NCBI GenBank assembly: GCA_041665465.1
Contig: JBAYIU010000001.1
Location: 434,001-498,000 of the forward strand
Length of the DNA: 64,000 nucleotides
Reading direction: 5' to 3'
Origin: JACRPH01 sp041665465
Lineage (GTDB): Archaea > Nanobdellota > Nanobdellia > Woesearchaeales > GW2011-AR9
The notes beneath the pieces were generated by a model. That model made no database searches. It was given only the letters and a program-made list of their open reading frames with translations, and was not told the DNA's origin. This document shows positions 24,163 to 33,649 of this stretch, piece by piece. Every line of letters starts with the position of its first letter. Within the stretch, counting starts at the first letter, position 1. Both the position numbers and the translations under genes were made by a program.

Positions 24163-25200
24163 ATGTCTTTCAAAAATGCTTTTGTGGGATTAGCAGCTTT
24201 AGTTTTGGCTGCTTGTGGAGCTAGTGGCGAGGGTTCTGTTGCTCCTTCTGGTTGTACTTCTAATGCGGATTGTAAGGGAACCAGGGTTTGTTATCATCAT
24301 GAATGTGTATTTTCGGAAGAGATGGATGTTTCACAACAAGATGCAATGGATGAATTTAATGTTCCAGAAGTAGGTCCTGACTATAAAGGAAAATTGTTGT
24401 TAACTTGTGAATTACCTAAAACTGATAATCTTACTTCAGTGGGAATCTATAGTATGAATCCCGACGGGACTGAGATCAAAGAACTAACAGTAAAGAGTTT
24501 TGTTCCCACCCAAGGATTTATTGGAAAGTCCAGATGGTCTCCAGACTTAACCCAAATCGCGTATGGGGGATTAGAACTAATTGGAATTATGAGTGTAAAT
24601 GAAGAGAATGAAGTTACTATTCCCGTTATTACCAACAAAGACAGTTTTGTTTTTAACTGGTCTCCCGATGGACAAAAGATAATACTAAGTAATCAAGCTA
24701 ACAATTCTAATCTTTATTTAATAAATGTTAAGGATCATAATGCTGCGTACTTTAAGGGAGATGAAAATCTAAGTCATCCGGATTGGTCTCACCAAGGAGA
24801 CAAGATAGTTTATTATTATAGAGGAGAGAGTAATGCTGACTCAACCGTCCGTTATTCCAATCTTGATGGCAGTAATGAAGTAATTCTAAGCACGCCCCCA
24901 GATGCACTCTACCCATGTGCGAGACCGGCCTGGTCACCTGATGACAGAAAGATTTTAGTTGAGTGTTATCCTGAAAGTGGACCTGACTTGAGATATTGGA
25001 ACTTGGATCAAGAGTCTTATCATCAAGTTGTTGCACCAGCACCATCTACATATCACGATTTCCCTCGCTGGTCCCCTAACGGACAGCAAGTTACTTATAT
25101 TGTTGATAATAAAGTTCGTTTAGCTGATGTAAGTACCGGTCAAGAAAGTTTACCTCCTAACCAGCCCCAAGAACGATGTTATTCTGTAGACTGGCGTTAA
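24163..25200 (+). CDS. Beta-propeller (TolB/PD40-like) lipoprotein
   Basis: 345 residues. The lipoprotein signal ends in LAAC with Cys18. A small Cys cluster follows (CTSNADCKGTRVCYHHEC, about 34-51). From about residue 85 are repeated PD40-type blades: SRWSPDLTQIAY, NWSPDGQKIIL, DWSHQGDKIVYY, AWSPDDRKILV, RWSPNGQQVTY. This is a periplasm-like or surface propeller that probably binds a protein or glycan. TATA CCTTAAATAGG is about 30 nt before the ATG. Confidence 0.85.
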   Translation: MSFKNAFVGLAALVLAACGASGEGSVAPSGCTSNADCKGTRVCYHHECVFSEEMDVSQQDAMDEFNVPEVGPDYKGKLLLTCELPKTDNLTSVGIYSMNPDGTEIKELTVKSFVPTQGFIGKSRWSPDLTQIAYGGLELIGIMSVNEENEVTIPVITNKDSFVFNWSPDGQKIILSNQANNSNLYLINVKDHNAAYFKGDENLSHPDWSHQGDKIVYYYRGESNADSTVRYSNLDGSNEVILSTPPDALYPCARPAWSPDDRKILVECYPESGPDLRYWNLDQESYHQVVAPAPSTYHDFPRWSPNGQQVTYIVDNKVRLADVSTGQESLPPNQPQERCYSVDWR

Positions 25201-25234
25201 GTTTAAATAGCCTTTTTGCTTTGTTCTGTGTATT

Positions 25235-28200
25235 ATGAAGAAAAGCAGGTTGATAGTGTTAGTTTTAGTGGTAGCTTTTTCTATAGTCTGGAGTGTTTAT
25301 GGAAGTTGTGTAGATGCCGGAAGCACGGGATTAAAAACCACCAGTAATGCTGGAACGAATACAGGAGAAGTAAGCGTGTTGACATTTAGCAATAATCAAC
25401 CCCTCACGACATGCGAAAATGAACCAACTACTGAAGGCTTTTGTTGTAAACTAACTTATCTATCTAATGAATTTAATATCTTTATTAAGACAGAAGGAGT
25501 AATACAATCTTTATATGGTGCAAGCATCTCTCCTTCTTGCGTAAGAGGAAAATTAAAGAGTAACGGCAGTTGTGAAGGCAGTACCTCCATATATAATACT
25601 AAAGATAAGTCCCTTCCAAATCCTACCTGCAAGATTGGTTCATTCATTGCTTTAGGAGTAGATGGCTATTCTGGAAATTATTATTGTTATGATAGTTTAC
25701 CTCAATACACTTCTTGGTTTAATTCTACTACATTCCGCAGTCCTTTTTATAGTTATCATATTAACTATAATTATAACATTAATATTACCAAGTGTTATCA
25801 AAACGAATATTCATGTTCTCCGAATAAATGTTGTTTAACTTTTGATGGAAGAAGAATTCATGATGGAAACCCAGTACTGAGAAACGAATGCTTCGCCGAT
25901 GAGGTAGGATGTGGAACAAATCAAAGTAAAGATTCTCCTTATTTTTCTGAAGTTCTTTGTTGCAGATTTGATCCTAACCTCCCTACTGCAACCTATTTTA
26001 AGGTAGAAGATTCAGTGGAATATACCCAGGAGGGTCAAATCTATGGGTGTAGTCCAGGTTATGTTTTTGCAGGAATGAAATACACTAACGAACAACAGTT
26101 GTTAGGATGTTATAAAAAAAATGAATCGGTTACATCAACAGGTTCAACTGTGGAAGATATTACTTTCTCTTCAGAAAACGGAACCTTTATTTCTTCTAGA
26201 GGAACAACCATACAAAGCCAGTATTATTATTGTACCAATAATCAAGTGTTATGTGGAGGAAATTGGCTTGCGAAAAAAACCAAATGTTGTGATAATACCT
26301 ATACCTTAGACCACCAAAATAATTATTTTATGGATTATTGGGTGAACTTTGATAACAACTGTCCCACTTATACCCTTCCTTGTGGAGTAGCTGGAAATAC
26401 AACTACAGGTGTAACTGGAATTTTATGCTGTCCGGTAACCGGTGAAGCTTCAACTGAAACGGAGACTGGAGCACTTACAGAAATACCTTGTGACCAAAGT
26501 AAGGTGGGAGTAGTAACTCTTTCTACTTCTAGTAATGATAAATATCTCTGTAATGGAACCGAAGTAATCCCTTGTAATTCTGAGAACCAAGGACTGATCA
26601 AATCTTTAACTTCTTCTAGTGGGGAACAATACGATGTGTTGTGTGTAGATATAACATCTAATTCCGATAATCACCATTATCAATGGATTAAATGTGATAC
26701 CACCTATTCTCCTAATGGACAGGTCAATAACTTATGGAACAGCGGACCGAACCCCATTTTCATAGATGATAATCACTATCTCTGTTCTAAATATAAAGAC
26801 CCCAACGGACCAACCGTTTACAATAGATGGATAACTTGCAATTACAACTCCTTTGATGGATTAAAAAAGATCACTGGAGAGACTTATCAATATAATCCAG
26901 CTAGCGAGATATTCCGTTGCAACTCCGATGGCTGGACCCCATGGTTTGATTGTGATGAAAGTTTAGCGGGAAAGAAATACTGGCTTCCAGAAGATAACTA
27001 TGCCCCATATTTATGTGATGGAACAAATATCGTTACTTGTAATTCTCAGACAGAAGGATTGATCAAGAATATACATAATACTGAAAAACAGTTTGATGCC
27101 TTGTGTACCCATTATATTCCCACCAATACTTCTATGTGGATGGGATGTGACGCCTTCAATGATGGTGATGAAGGAAGTGATATCACTTTCAAGCATAAGG
27201 TTGGAATTATGTCAGAAACTGATTTTAAATACGCCAAAAATTACCTCTGTGGAAATTATACTCCTTACGAAAGCTGGGTCATTTGCGGGAAAGATGCTCT
27301 TCCCGGAACTAATGGGTACGGTTCGTTTAATGGAATGATAGATAGCACCGGAACTTGGAAGTGTGATGGAACTAATGGCTGGAAATCAGGAGAATTCTGG
27401 TGTAATGACAGAAAAGATAACAATGATAATGGATTGTTCGACTGTAACGACCCCAGCTGTGATGGCCTTTCTTGTGAACAGGGAGGAGCAGTGTGTAAGT
27501 ATTTAGTTGTCCCACAATATAATATTACTCCTCAATGTGTAGAAACTACTTGTAATGACGGGAAAGATAATGATAATGATGGATTGATTGATTGTAAAGA
27601 TATTGATTGTAATGGAATAAATCAATGTGAATATGCAACAGAACTTACTTGTAATGATAGAAAAGATAATGATGGAGATGATCCTAACATCTATCTCATC
27701 TTTGATACCAATATAACTTTTGTTGCAGTTGGAGATTACCAAGCTAACCCTTACACCTTTGCCGGCTTTGCTACTTCTACCGGAGAAACAACAGATAATT
27801 GGATGGTAAGATCATTTAATTCAGTTAAGAACTTCTTGTTTGGAAGAAGCGGAGCGATAGCGGGTCAAGCAGGAACGCAAATTTTAGCACCGGAGATTAA
27901 ATCAGGAGATATAGTTTCTATTCGATCTAAATCTACTGGAAAGTATTGCCATGTTAGTGTAACACCTTCTGAGGGCACTTCAACTATTGTTTGTAACACC
28001 GACGGAACTGGTCTTGAAGAGGGATATGTTGTAGAACATCTTCCAAATACTCCCCTTGCATATGATAATCCCTTAAAGTTAAAATCGATGAAAACCAAAG
28101 ATTATTGTTATTTTAATGATCATTATATTTGGTGTAGTACACCTACTCCCATCAGGATAGAATTAGAACAATTAGAGTTTACGGTTAGTTCTGCTACTCA

Positions 28201-29293
28201 GGATGACCTTCAGGATCACCCCATCTACTCCATGGAGGAAATAACTTTAAGATTAAATGGAGAAAGTTGTTCCGTCTCCGGAACTTATCTCACCTGTGGT
28301 GCCAGTAATAGCCAGGATAATATTTTTACTATAACCAAGATAGGAACTTATTGGTGCCAATCAGATAACGATTGCATAAACAATGGGAATAATAAGGTTT
28401 GTGTAATGGACGTTTGTTCTTTAAACAAAATCCCCCCCGAATTAAGTTGTAACACCAATAGTGATTGTTATAGTAATCGATGTATATCTGGCTTCTGCTC
28501 TGGAAAGATTGGAGATCAATGTAGTCCAGATCCTTCGCAAGGTTACAGATGTGGCCCAGGACTTGCTTGCGTAGGACAAGGAATATGTGCTTCAACGGAA
28601 CCAGATTGTCTATCTGATTCTGATTGTACTGCTCCAAAGACTTGTGCCAGACATAAATGTGAACTTCCAGTGATTAATTTTACCCTACTTCCACAAGGAG
28701 GCACAGACTGCTTTGATACAGATTGTAAAGGAAAGAAAGGAATAGGGGGGTCTAACTGCTGCTTCAGTGATAACGATTGTCAAGAAGGAACCACTTGTGG
28801 TCCATCACACCAATGTATTGAGATGAATTGTCAGAATGGATTAGATGAAGATATGGACAATTCAACTGATTGCCAAGATCCTGACTGCGAGAGAGTAAGA
28901 TGCGGTGGAACAGACCGAGATCCTAAAGTATGTTATAATTCAAAATGTCAATCTTTCGCCAAAGCCGGGAACGCTCCCGTAAGTGCCATACCCAATATTA
29001 CTTTTATCACTTATTCAGATTTATTAAATTTCCTGCACAAAGGAATCGTCATCAAAGCGGATGAACCAAGTAGTTGTAACTTAATCTGTTTCAAAGCAGG
29101 ACTAGTGTGCGGTTTCGCTCAAGGAGGAATGAACACCTGCTCCGAAACTGGAAGTACTAAATGTACCTGTTATGGTAGTTCGGACAGAATTAATTCAATT
29201 GGAATTGAATCTGATGGAACCGGAGCAGTTCCGATTAACGAATCTGGTGAAGGTAGCTTCCCCATTAATACAAATATCTTTCCTGAAGAATGA
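25235..29293 (+). CDS. Large secreted Cys-rich mosaic protein, 1352 residues
   Basis: A signal peptide (about 1-24) is followed by a Cys-rich region. An internal duplication is visible at about 418-472 and 572-627 (YLCNGTEVIPCNSENQGLIK and YLCDGTNIVTCNSQTEGLIK). Ca-loop-like CNDGxDNDxDGLxDCxDxxC modules lie at 723, 773 and 1199. A fourth is split by a 339-residue insertion (806-815 and 1155 on) that holds a three-fold beta-trefoil-like domain and Cx4-5DxDC mini-domains (CLSDSDCTAPKTCARHKC type). The end carries the shared six-Cys motif (about 1278-1314). TATA GTTTAAATAGCC precedes the ATG. Overlaps the next gene by 4 bp. No enzyme motif; a surface or matrix protein by inference. Confidence 0.8.
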   Translation: MKKSRLIVLVLVVAFSIVWSVYGSCVDAGSTGLKTTSNAGTNTGEVSVLTFSNNQPLTTCENEPTTEGFCCKLTYLSNEFNIFIKTEGVIQSLYGASISPSCVRGKLKSNGSCEGSTSIYNTKDKSLPNPTCKIGSFIALGVDGYSGNYYCYDSLPQYTSWFNSTTFRSPFYSYHINYNYNINITKCYQNEYSCSPNKCCLTFDGRRIHDGNPVLRNECFADEVGCGTNQSKDSPYFSEVLCCRFDPNLPTATYFKVEDSVEYTQEGQIYGCSPGYVFAGMKYTNEQQLLGCYKKNESVTSTGSTVEDITFSSENGTFISSRGTTIQSQYYYCTNNQVLCGGNWLAKKTKCCDNTYTLDHQNNYFMDYWVNFDNNCPTYTLPCGVAGNTTTGVTGILCCPVTGEASTETETGALTEIPCDQSKVGVVTLSTSSNDKYLCNGTEVIPCNSENQGLIKSLTSSSGEQYDVLCVDITSNSDNHHYQWIKCDTTYSPNGQVNNLWNSGPNPIFIDDNHYLCSKYKDPNGPTVYNRWITCNYNSFDGLKKITGETYQYNPASEIFRCNSDGWTPWFDCDESLAGKKYWLPEDNYAPYLCDGTNIVTCNSQTEGLIKNIHNTEKQFDALCTHYIPTNTSMWMGCDAFNDGDEGSDITFKHKVGIMSETDFKYAKNYLCGNYTPYESWVICGKDALPGTNGYGSFNGMIDSTGTWKCDGTNGWKSGEFWCNDRKDNNDNGLFDCNDPSCDGLSCEQGGAVCKYLVVPQYNITPQCVETTCNDGKDNDNDGLIDCKDIDCNGINQCEYATELTCNDRKDNDGDDPNIYLIFDTNITFVAVGDYQANPYTFAGFATSTGETTDNWMVRSFNSVKNFLFGRSGAIAGQAGTQILAPEIKSGDIVSIRSKSTGKYCHVSVTPSEGTSTIVCNTDGTGLEEGYVVEHLPNTPLAYDNPLKLKSMKTKDYCYFNDHYIWCSTPTPIRIELEQLEFTVSSATQDDLQDHPIYSMEEITLRLNGESCSVSGTYLTCGASNSQDNIFTITKIGTYWCQSDNDCINNGNNKVCVMDVCSLNKIPPELSCNTNSDCYSNRCISGFCSGKIGDQCSPDPSQGYRCGPGLACVGQGICASTEPDCLSDSDCTAPKTCARHKCELPVINFTLLPQGGTDCFDTDCKGKKGIGGSNCCFSDNDCQEGTTCGPSHQCIEMNCQNGLDEDMDNSTDCQDPDCERVRCGGTDRDPKVCYNSKCQSFAKAGNAPVSAIPNITFITYSDLLNFLHKGIVIKADEPSSCNLICFKAGLVCGFAQGGMNTCSETGSTKCTCYGSSDRINSIGIESDGTGAVPINESGEGSFPINTNIFPEE

Positions 29294-29718
29294 ATAAAAA
29301 ACATACCACTAAAATGAAAAAACACAGTTCAACTACTAAGAAAACTCATAAACATCCTTGGGATGAAACTTTAGTAATCGTAGTGATGGTGGTCTCAGCA
29401 TTATGTGTATTAATTCTGTTAGCCAGTTATATCAACGCTTCTGGTCAAGCTACTAAATGGCTCTCTCAGCAAGCTAACTCAGAAAGTGTATTAAGCATGA
29501 TAAATTCTGCTACAGTAGGGGAGAGCAATGGAAAAACTACTTGTAATGTGGTCTGTACTAAAACTATGGAAGTGTGTGTGGTTGCACACCAAGAACAGAC
29601 CTTAGTTGATTGTGGTAGCAGGTTAGTCGGCAATTATAGTTGTTTATGTGCTAATCCAGCTAGGATTACCATGTCTGAATTCTTGAAGAATGCTCCAGCA
29701 ATAAATTCGTCCCAATAA
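29290..29718 (+). CDS. Membrane-anchored Cys-rich protein, 142 residues
   Basis: A basic His/Lys-rich N-terminus (about 1-25) and one membrane helix (about 28-48) are followed by an outside domain with CNVVC, then C, C and CLC at about residues 81-117. This matches the end domains of the 99-residue and 1352-residue proteins. The ATGA overlap with the upstream gene shows one transcript and coupled translation. Function unknown; a partner for the 1352-residue protein at the membrane is plausible. Confidence 0.7.
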   Translation: MNKKHTTKMKKHSSTTKKTHKHPWDETLVIVVMVVSALCVLILLASYINASGQATKWLSQQANSESVLSMINSATVGESNGKTTCNVVCTKTMEVCVVAHQEQTLVDCGSRLVGNYSCLCANPARITMSEFLKNAPAINSSQ

Positions 29719-29723
29719 TAAAA

Positions 29724-31208
29724 TTATTTAAAGAACAATTCATACAACTTATTCTTTAATTCTTTTATGGGTACACGAATCTGTTCAGTGGTATCTCTGT
29801 CCCTTATGGTTACAGCATGATCGTTTAAACTGTCAAAATCGACAGTAATACAATATTTAACTCCAACTTCGTCCGCGCGAGCATACCTTCTACCAACAGA
29901 AGCAGTTTCATCATAGAAACAAGAATAGCAAGGTTTTAGTTCAGCATATACTGTTGCTGCTAGTTTAACCACTTCTTCCTTGTTCTTAACCAAAGGAAAT
30001 ACTGCACAGAAAAATGGAGTTAATCTTTGAGGGAAAGATAAGACAATGTTACCTCTCTTTTGATCATCAGTATATGCTAAATCAAGTAAAGCATAAACAT
30101 TTCTATCTACCCCAAAAGATAATTCTAATATGTGAGGCAAATATTTCTTGCCAGTCTCTTCTTCTAATATTTCCATATTCTGCTTAGAAATCTTTTGATG
30201 TCCACCTAAATCATGATCAGTTCTATAATGTAACCCACCCATCTCGGTAAAACCAAGTTCATGCAAATCAATCTCTAAATCAAAATGATACTTGTTATAG
30301 AATGCTTTTTCTTTATCATCTAATTGGAACAACCTAAACTTCTCTGCGGGAACTTTCATCTGTTCTAAATAGAATTGCTGAATCTTAGCTAAATGATATA
30401 CATAGAATTGAGGTAATCCTTTCTTCACTAATTCAGAAGCAGTTCTTTCCACCACTTTATCCTTAGCTCGATCTTCTTCTAACAAAACCCTTAATTTGTA
30501 ATTCTTTACTGATTCAAAATCGGGATGTACATTAATCTTATCAGAATCGAAGAAAATTTGTAATTCAGCTTGAGTAAACTCTCTTTGTCTCAGAGTTAAG
30601 TTTCTGGGAGAAATTTCATTGCGGTAAGCTCGACCTACAATAGCTAAACCCATGGGCATCTTCTTTCTTTGAAGTTCATACTGCAACTTAAAATCAACAT
30701 AAGGAGACTGAGCAGTTTCCGGACGAAGATAAGCCTTGTTGCTAGTAACTGCACCCATCTGTAGAGGGAACATCATATTCAATACTGAAACCGGTTGTAA
30801 ATGAGATTTACAATTAGGACAGACCAATTTGTGTTCGATGATGATTTTAGTTAATTCTTCGGGAGAAAATCCTTCCACTCTTTCTTTAGTATTCCTAGTA
30901 ACAAAATGATCTGCTCTTTCTGCAAAATCACACTTAGAACATTTTACAATCGGATCACTGAAGTTTTCTAAATGACCGGAAGCACGAAAAACATTCTCAT
31001 GCATAATGTTAGAACATTCAATCTCAAAGAAATTGTCGTTTAATCCTAAGAAATATTGTCTCCATAAATTTTCCCAGTTTTTCTTAAGTTTAGTACCTAG
31101 ATGTCCGTAATCGTACAGTCCAGCCACTCCGCCGTAGATTTCAGAAGAGGGATAGATAAAACCCTTCTTTTTACAGAAGGAAGCCATTTCTTTGATTGTA
31201 AGTTCCAT
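29724..31208 (-). CDS. glyS: Glycyl-tRNA synthetase
   Basis: 494 residues, the class II alpha2 type found in archaea and eukaryotes. The N-terminal FIYPSSEIYGGVAGLYDYGHLG and the RGLT-like IVGRAYRNEISPRNLTLRQREFTQAE (motif 2) are diagnostic. Two CxxC pairs (about 88-91 and 125-128) form a zinc-binding insertion. The anticodon-binding domain covers about 385-490. TATA CTTAATAAATC is about 27 nt before the ATG. Confidence 0.96.
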   Translation of the reverse strand: MELTIKEMASFCKKKGFIYPSSEIYGGVAGLYDYGHLGTKLKKNWENLWRQYFLGLNDNFFEIECSNIMHENVFRASGHLENFSDPIVKCSKCDFAERADHFVTRNTKERVEGFSPEELTKIIIEHKLVCPNCKSHLQPVSVLNMMFPLQMGAVTSNKAYLRPETAQSPYVDFKLQYELQRKKMPMGLAIVGRAYRNEISPRNLTLRQREFTQAELQIFFDSDKINVHPDFESVKNYKLRVLLEEDRAKDKVVERTASELVKKGLPQFYVYHLAKIQQFYLEQMKVPAEKFRLFQLDDKEKAFYNKYHFDLEIDLHELGFTEMGGLHYRTDHDLGGHQKISKQNMEILEEETGKKYLPHILELSFGVDRNVYALLDLAYTDDQKRGNIVLSFPQRLTPFFCAVFPLVKNKEEVVKLAATVYAELKPCYSCFYDETASVGRRYARADEVGVKYCITVDFDSLNDHAVTIRDRDTTEQIRVPIKELKNKLYELFFK

Positions 31209-31248
31209 TTTATGCTAGTGGGATGAGGGGATTTATTAAGGTTTTTGC

Positions 31249-32214
31249 TCAAAACTCTTCTGGGAAGTAACTGAAGTGATAAATCTTCAAAGCCTTATAA
31301 TACCAATAACTTCTGATCTTTCGAGGGAACTGGGCTTTCAGCTCATCCATAAAAATATAGAATGCTTCCTGAGATGGAAATTCTCCATCAAACTCAAAGT
31401 CAGATCCCCCTACAGCCACATCTCGATAAAGAATATTGGGGTGTTGTAAAATAAACTGATGCAAGCTGGGAATGATACTCATATCTTCCAAATCTAAATC
31501 AATTTTATAATAAGTATATCCCAATTTAGAAGTATCTAACAACAGTTTATAGGCCACAATAACTTTATTTTTCTCCAGATTCTTCAACTTATACTTTACT
31601 CCCGTGGCCGTCATCTTCATCTTTTTAGCTAGTTCTAACAAAGAGATTCGTGCGTCTTCTTTGATTAATTTTAGTAATAGGATATCTTTTTCATCAGCTT
31701 TGTATTCCGAGAAGCTACCGGTGGAGAGCGAGGAAACGTCACGGAGTTTGTTCTCCACCAGATAGTTACGGGGGTAATGGATAAAGTCCAGAAAAATAGA
31801 AAAATTCTTTTCTTTGATATAAGACTTAAATTTGATTAAGAACTTTTCCCACATCAGTTGATAGCCATGTAAGTCCTTAACTAAAAATCCCACCGCCAAA
31901 TCATAATGACCATCGGTCTTAAACACAGTAAGATTATTCTTCTGCTGAATAAAATAATCTACCATCTGCTGTTCAATTTCCGGAGAAATGTTCTGTAATT
32001 TTAGATATAATCTAGTAATGTAAGTAAAGAATTTAGTGAAATCTACAATAGTAATATACTTTTGAATTACTCCCGATTTCTCCAGCTGCTTAATCCTATA
32101 ATTGACTACATCCCTGCTTAGTCTAGTCTTCTTGGCCAGTTGACTGATGGATTGCCGAGAATTGCGATCTAATTCAAAAAGGATTTGATGATCTTTTTTG
32201 TCTAAATTAAGCAT
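31249..32214 (-). CDS. Double-module Lrp/AsnC-like regulator
   Basis: 321 residues made of two Lrp units in one chain. HTH 1 (about 5-52) has DKKDHQILFELDRNSRQSIS and a RAM-like domain follows (about 60-150). HTH 2 (about 170-222) has DEKDILLLKLIKEDARISLL, then a second RAM-like domain. Usual Lrp proteins have one unit of about 150 residues. Two paralogues are at 44344 and 58560. The promoter contains an inverted repeat, ATATTTATA and TATAAATAT at 32224-32249. Confidence 0.85.
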   Translation of the reverse strand: MLNLDKKDHQILFELDRNSRQSISQLAKKTRLSRDVVNYRIKQLEKSGVIQKYITIVDFTKFFTYITRLYLKLQNISPEIEQQMVDYFIQQKNNLTVFKTDGHYDLAVGFLVKDLHGYQLMWEKFLIKFKSYIKEKNFSIFLDFIHYPRNYLVENKLRDVSSLSTGSFSEYKADEKDILLLKLIKEDARISLLELAKKMKMTATGVKYKLKNLEKNKVIVAYKLLLDTSKLGYTYYKIDLDLEDMSIIPSLHQFILQHPNILYRDVAVGGSDFEFDGEFPSQEAFYIFMDELKAQFPRKIRSYWYYKALKIYHFSYFPEEF

Positions 32215-32310
32215 ATTTTGTGTATATTTATAATTTAATATATAAATATTGTCTTTTTTAAGTAAAATAGAGGAAGTAATTTAATAATTAGGTTGTGGCT
32301 CTAGTTAGAT

Positions 32311-32640
32311 ATGGCAACTAAAAATCAAAGAATTAGGATATATGTCAGCGAAGAAGGAGAAGATTATCATTTTTTTAATGATTCTCAATCTTTCTTGGAC
32401 TGGATAGAAGATAACCGTTTCAGAACAATCTGGGGCAATTCTATTCCCGATGTGACTAAATGGACTTATGAGAAAAGACAAGATAATCTGGAAAACCAGT
32501 TGGACAATTCTGATGCAAGATACAATGAGCGAGAAAGAAAAAGAGAAGAATTCCAGCAAAGGTATCATCGCTTCCCCATTTATGAGATTACAGTTAAGAG
32601 AATTGGATTTGCAGATAGAGAAGGAAATATCTTCGGATGA
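32311..32640 (+). CDS. Hypothetical protein, 109 residues
   Basis: First gene of a four-gene operon. The N-terminal half (RIRIYVSEEGEDYHFFNDSQ) looks like a beta-rich fold. A charged helical stretch (about 55-88, Glu/Arg-rich) follows, then a short strand near the end. No family recognised. A TATA-like AATTTAATAATT lies about 30 nt upstream, and the stop overlaps the next start (ATGA). Confidence 0.55.
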   Translation: MATKNQRIRIYVSEEGEDYHFFNDSQSFLDWIEDNRFRTIWGNSIPDVTKWTYEKRQDNLENQLDNSDARYNERERKREEFQQRYHRFPIYEITVKRIGFADREGNIFG

Positions 32641-33155
32641 GGAAAGAGAAAATGACTACTCGCACCAATTTAACCGTTTTGGATTTAGAAGGCAAGATTG
32701 ATTTTCCTAATTTTCATGCCCGAAACGAAGTTGAAGTCTTGGACGGAGATAAGACTTATGTTTATGTAGCAGAAGTGGAAAGATTGCTAATTAATAGTCG
32801 AATAAGTGAGGCAGTTGAAGGTTTAACTACCTTTAGTAAATATGAAAGAAAATTTAGAACTAAGAAAAAGATGAATTGGAGCGAACTTAAGAGAGAAGAG
32901 GTAAGCTTCACCCATGACTACTTGATATGGAAAATAGAAGGAGAAAGAAATCGTTGGCTTATTTGGAACGGAAATACCTGTAATAATCGTGATAAAGATG
33001 AATCTTATGGTTATCGCACAAACTTAAGAAATTACGCCGTAAATCAAGGAATACAGATTACTCCCAAGCTTTTAGATCTTGCTTTCGATCCGATTGACCA
33101 GCAGATTATGGCTCTTTATCAAAGAATTAAAAGAGGAGAATTAGTAAACAAATGA
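32637..33155 (+). CDS. Hypothetical protein, 172 residues
   Basis: The ATG at 32637 overlaps the previous stop; Met6 (32652) is another possible start. A soluble protein with WKIEGERNRWLIWNGNTCNN near the middle (about 101-120). No family recognised. It is coupled by 4-bp overlaps to genes on both sides, so it probably works with the AlaE-like membrane protein. Confidence 0.55.
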   Translation: MRKEKMTTRTNLTVLDLEGKIDFPNFHARNEVEVLDGDKTYVYVAEVERLLINSRISEAVEGLTTFSKYERKFRTKKKMNWSELKREEVSFTHDYLIWKIEGERNRWLIWNGNTCNNRDKDESYGYRTNLRNYAVNQGIQITPKLLDLAFDPIDQQIMALYQRIKRGELVNK

Positions 33156-33634
33156 CCCTTGAATCCCTACTTAAAGACAAAGAAACCCAAGTGGATACCT
33201 TGAGTAAAGTTACTTATTCATTGGTTACAGGCGTATTATTAGATTATTTTAGCGCCGGCTATCGTGGAATGGAAATCTTCTGGTCAAGAGCTACCGCAAC
33301 CGGGATAAACACAGTAACTGGACATCCTTATCAGAGATGGAGAGAAGGGTGGTATCAATTAACCAAGACTAAAAAGGATAGTTCAGAATTAAGAAAAGGA
33401 TTGGTCGAACTCGGCGCATTTAATACTTTTGAGACTTATATTTACGGAGCTTCACTTGCTATGGGAAGCTTGTTGTCTACAGGAACAGTGGACTTTGAGA
33501 AAGTTCGAGAAGGTATGTTAGGATTAATAACAATCTCACCCATTATTGCTCCCACCCTTGGCTGGTACATGGATGGAATGAGGAAGATATTTGGATTGAA
33601 TAGTGCATCGCAACAATCCATAAAAACCCCTTAA
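33152..33634 (+). CDS. AlaE-like membrane transporter
   Basis: 160 residues with about four membrane helices. Segments SRATATGINTVTGHPYQRWR (about 45-64), FNTFETYIYGASLAMGS and the final GWYMDGMRKIFGL follow the pattern of the L-alanine exporter AlaE (SRxxAxxxNxxxxxPYxxxR and GxxxDxxRxxF). The match is from memory of the E. coli protein and is partial. Export of L-alanine or another small amino acid is inferred. It overlaps the previous gene by 4 bp. Confidence 0.6.
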   Translation: MTLESLLKDKETQVDTLSKVTYSLVTGVLLDYFSAGYRGMEIFWSRATATGINTVTGHPYQRWREGWYQLTKTKKDSSELRKGLVELGAFNTFETYIYGASLAMGSLLSTGTVDFEKVREGMLGLITISPIIAPTLGWYMDGMRKIFGLNSASQQSIKTP

Positions 33635-33649
33635 TTTCTTCAAAAAGAA

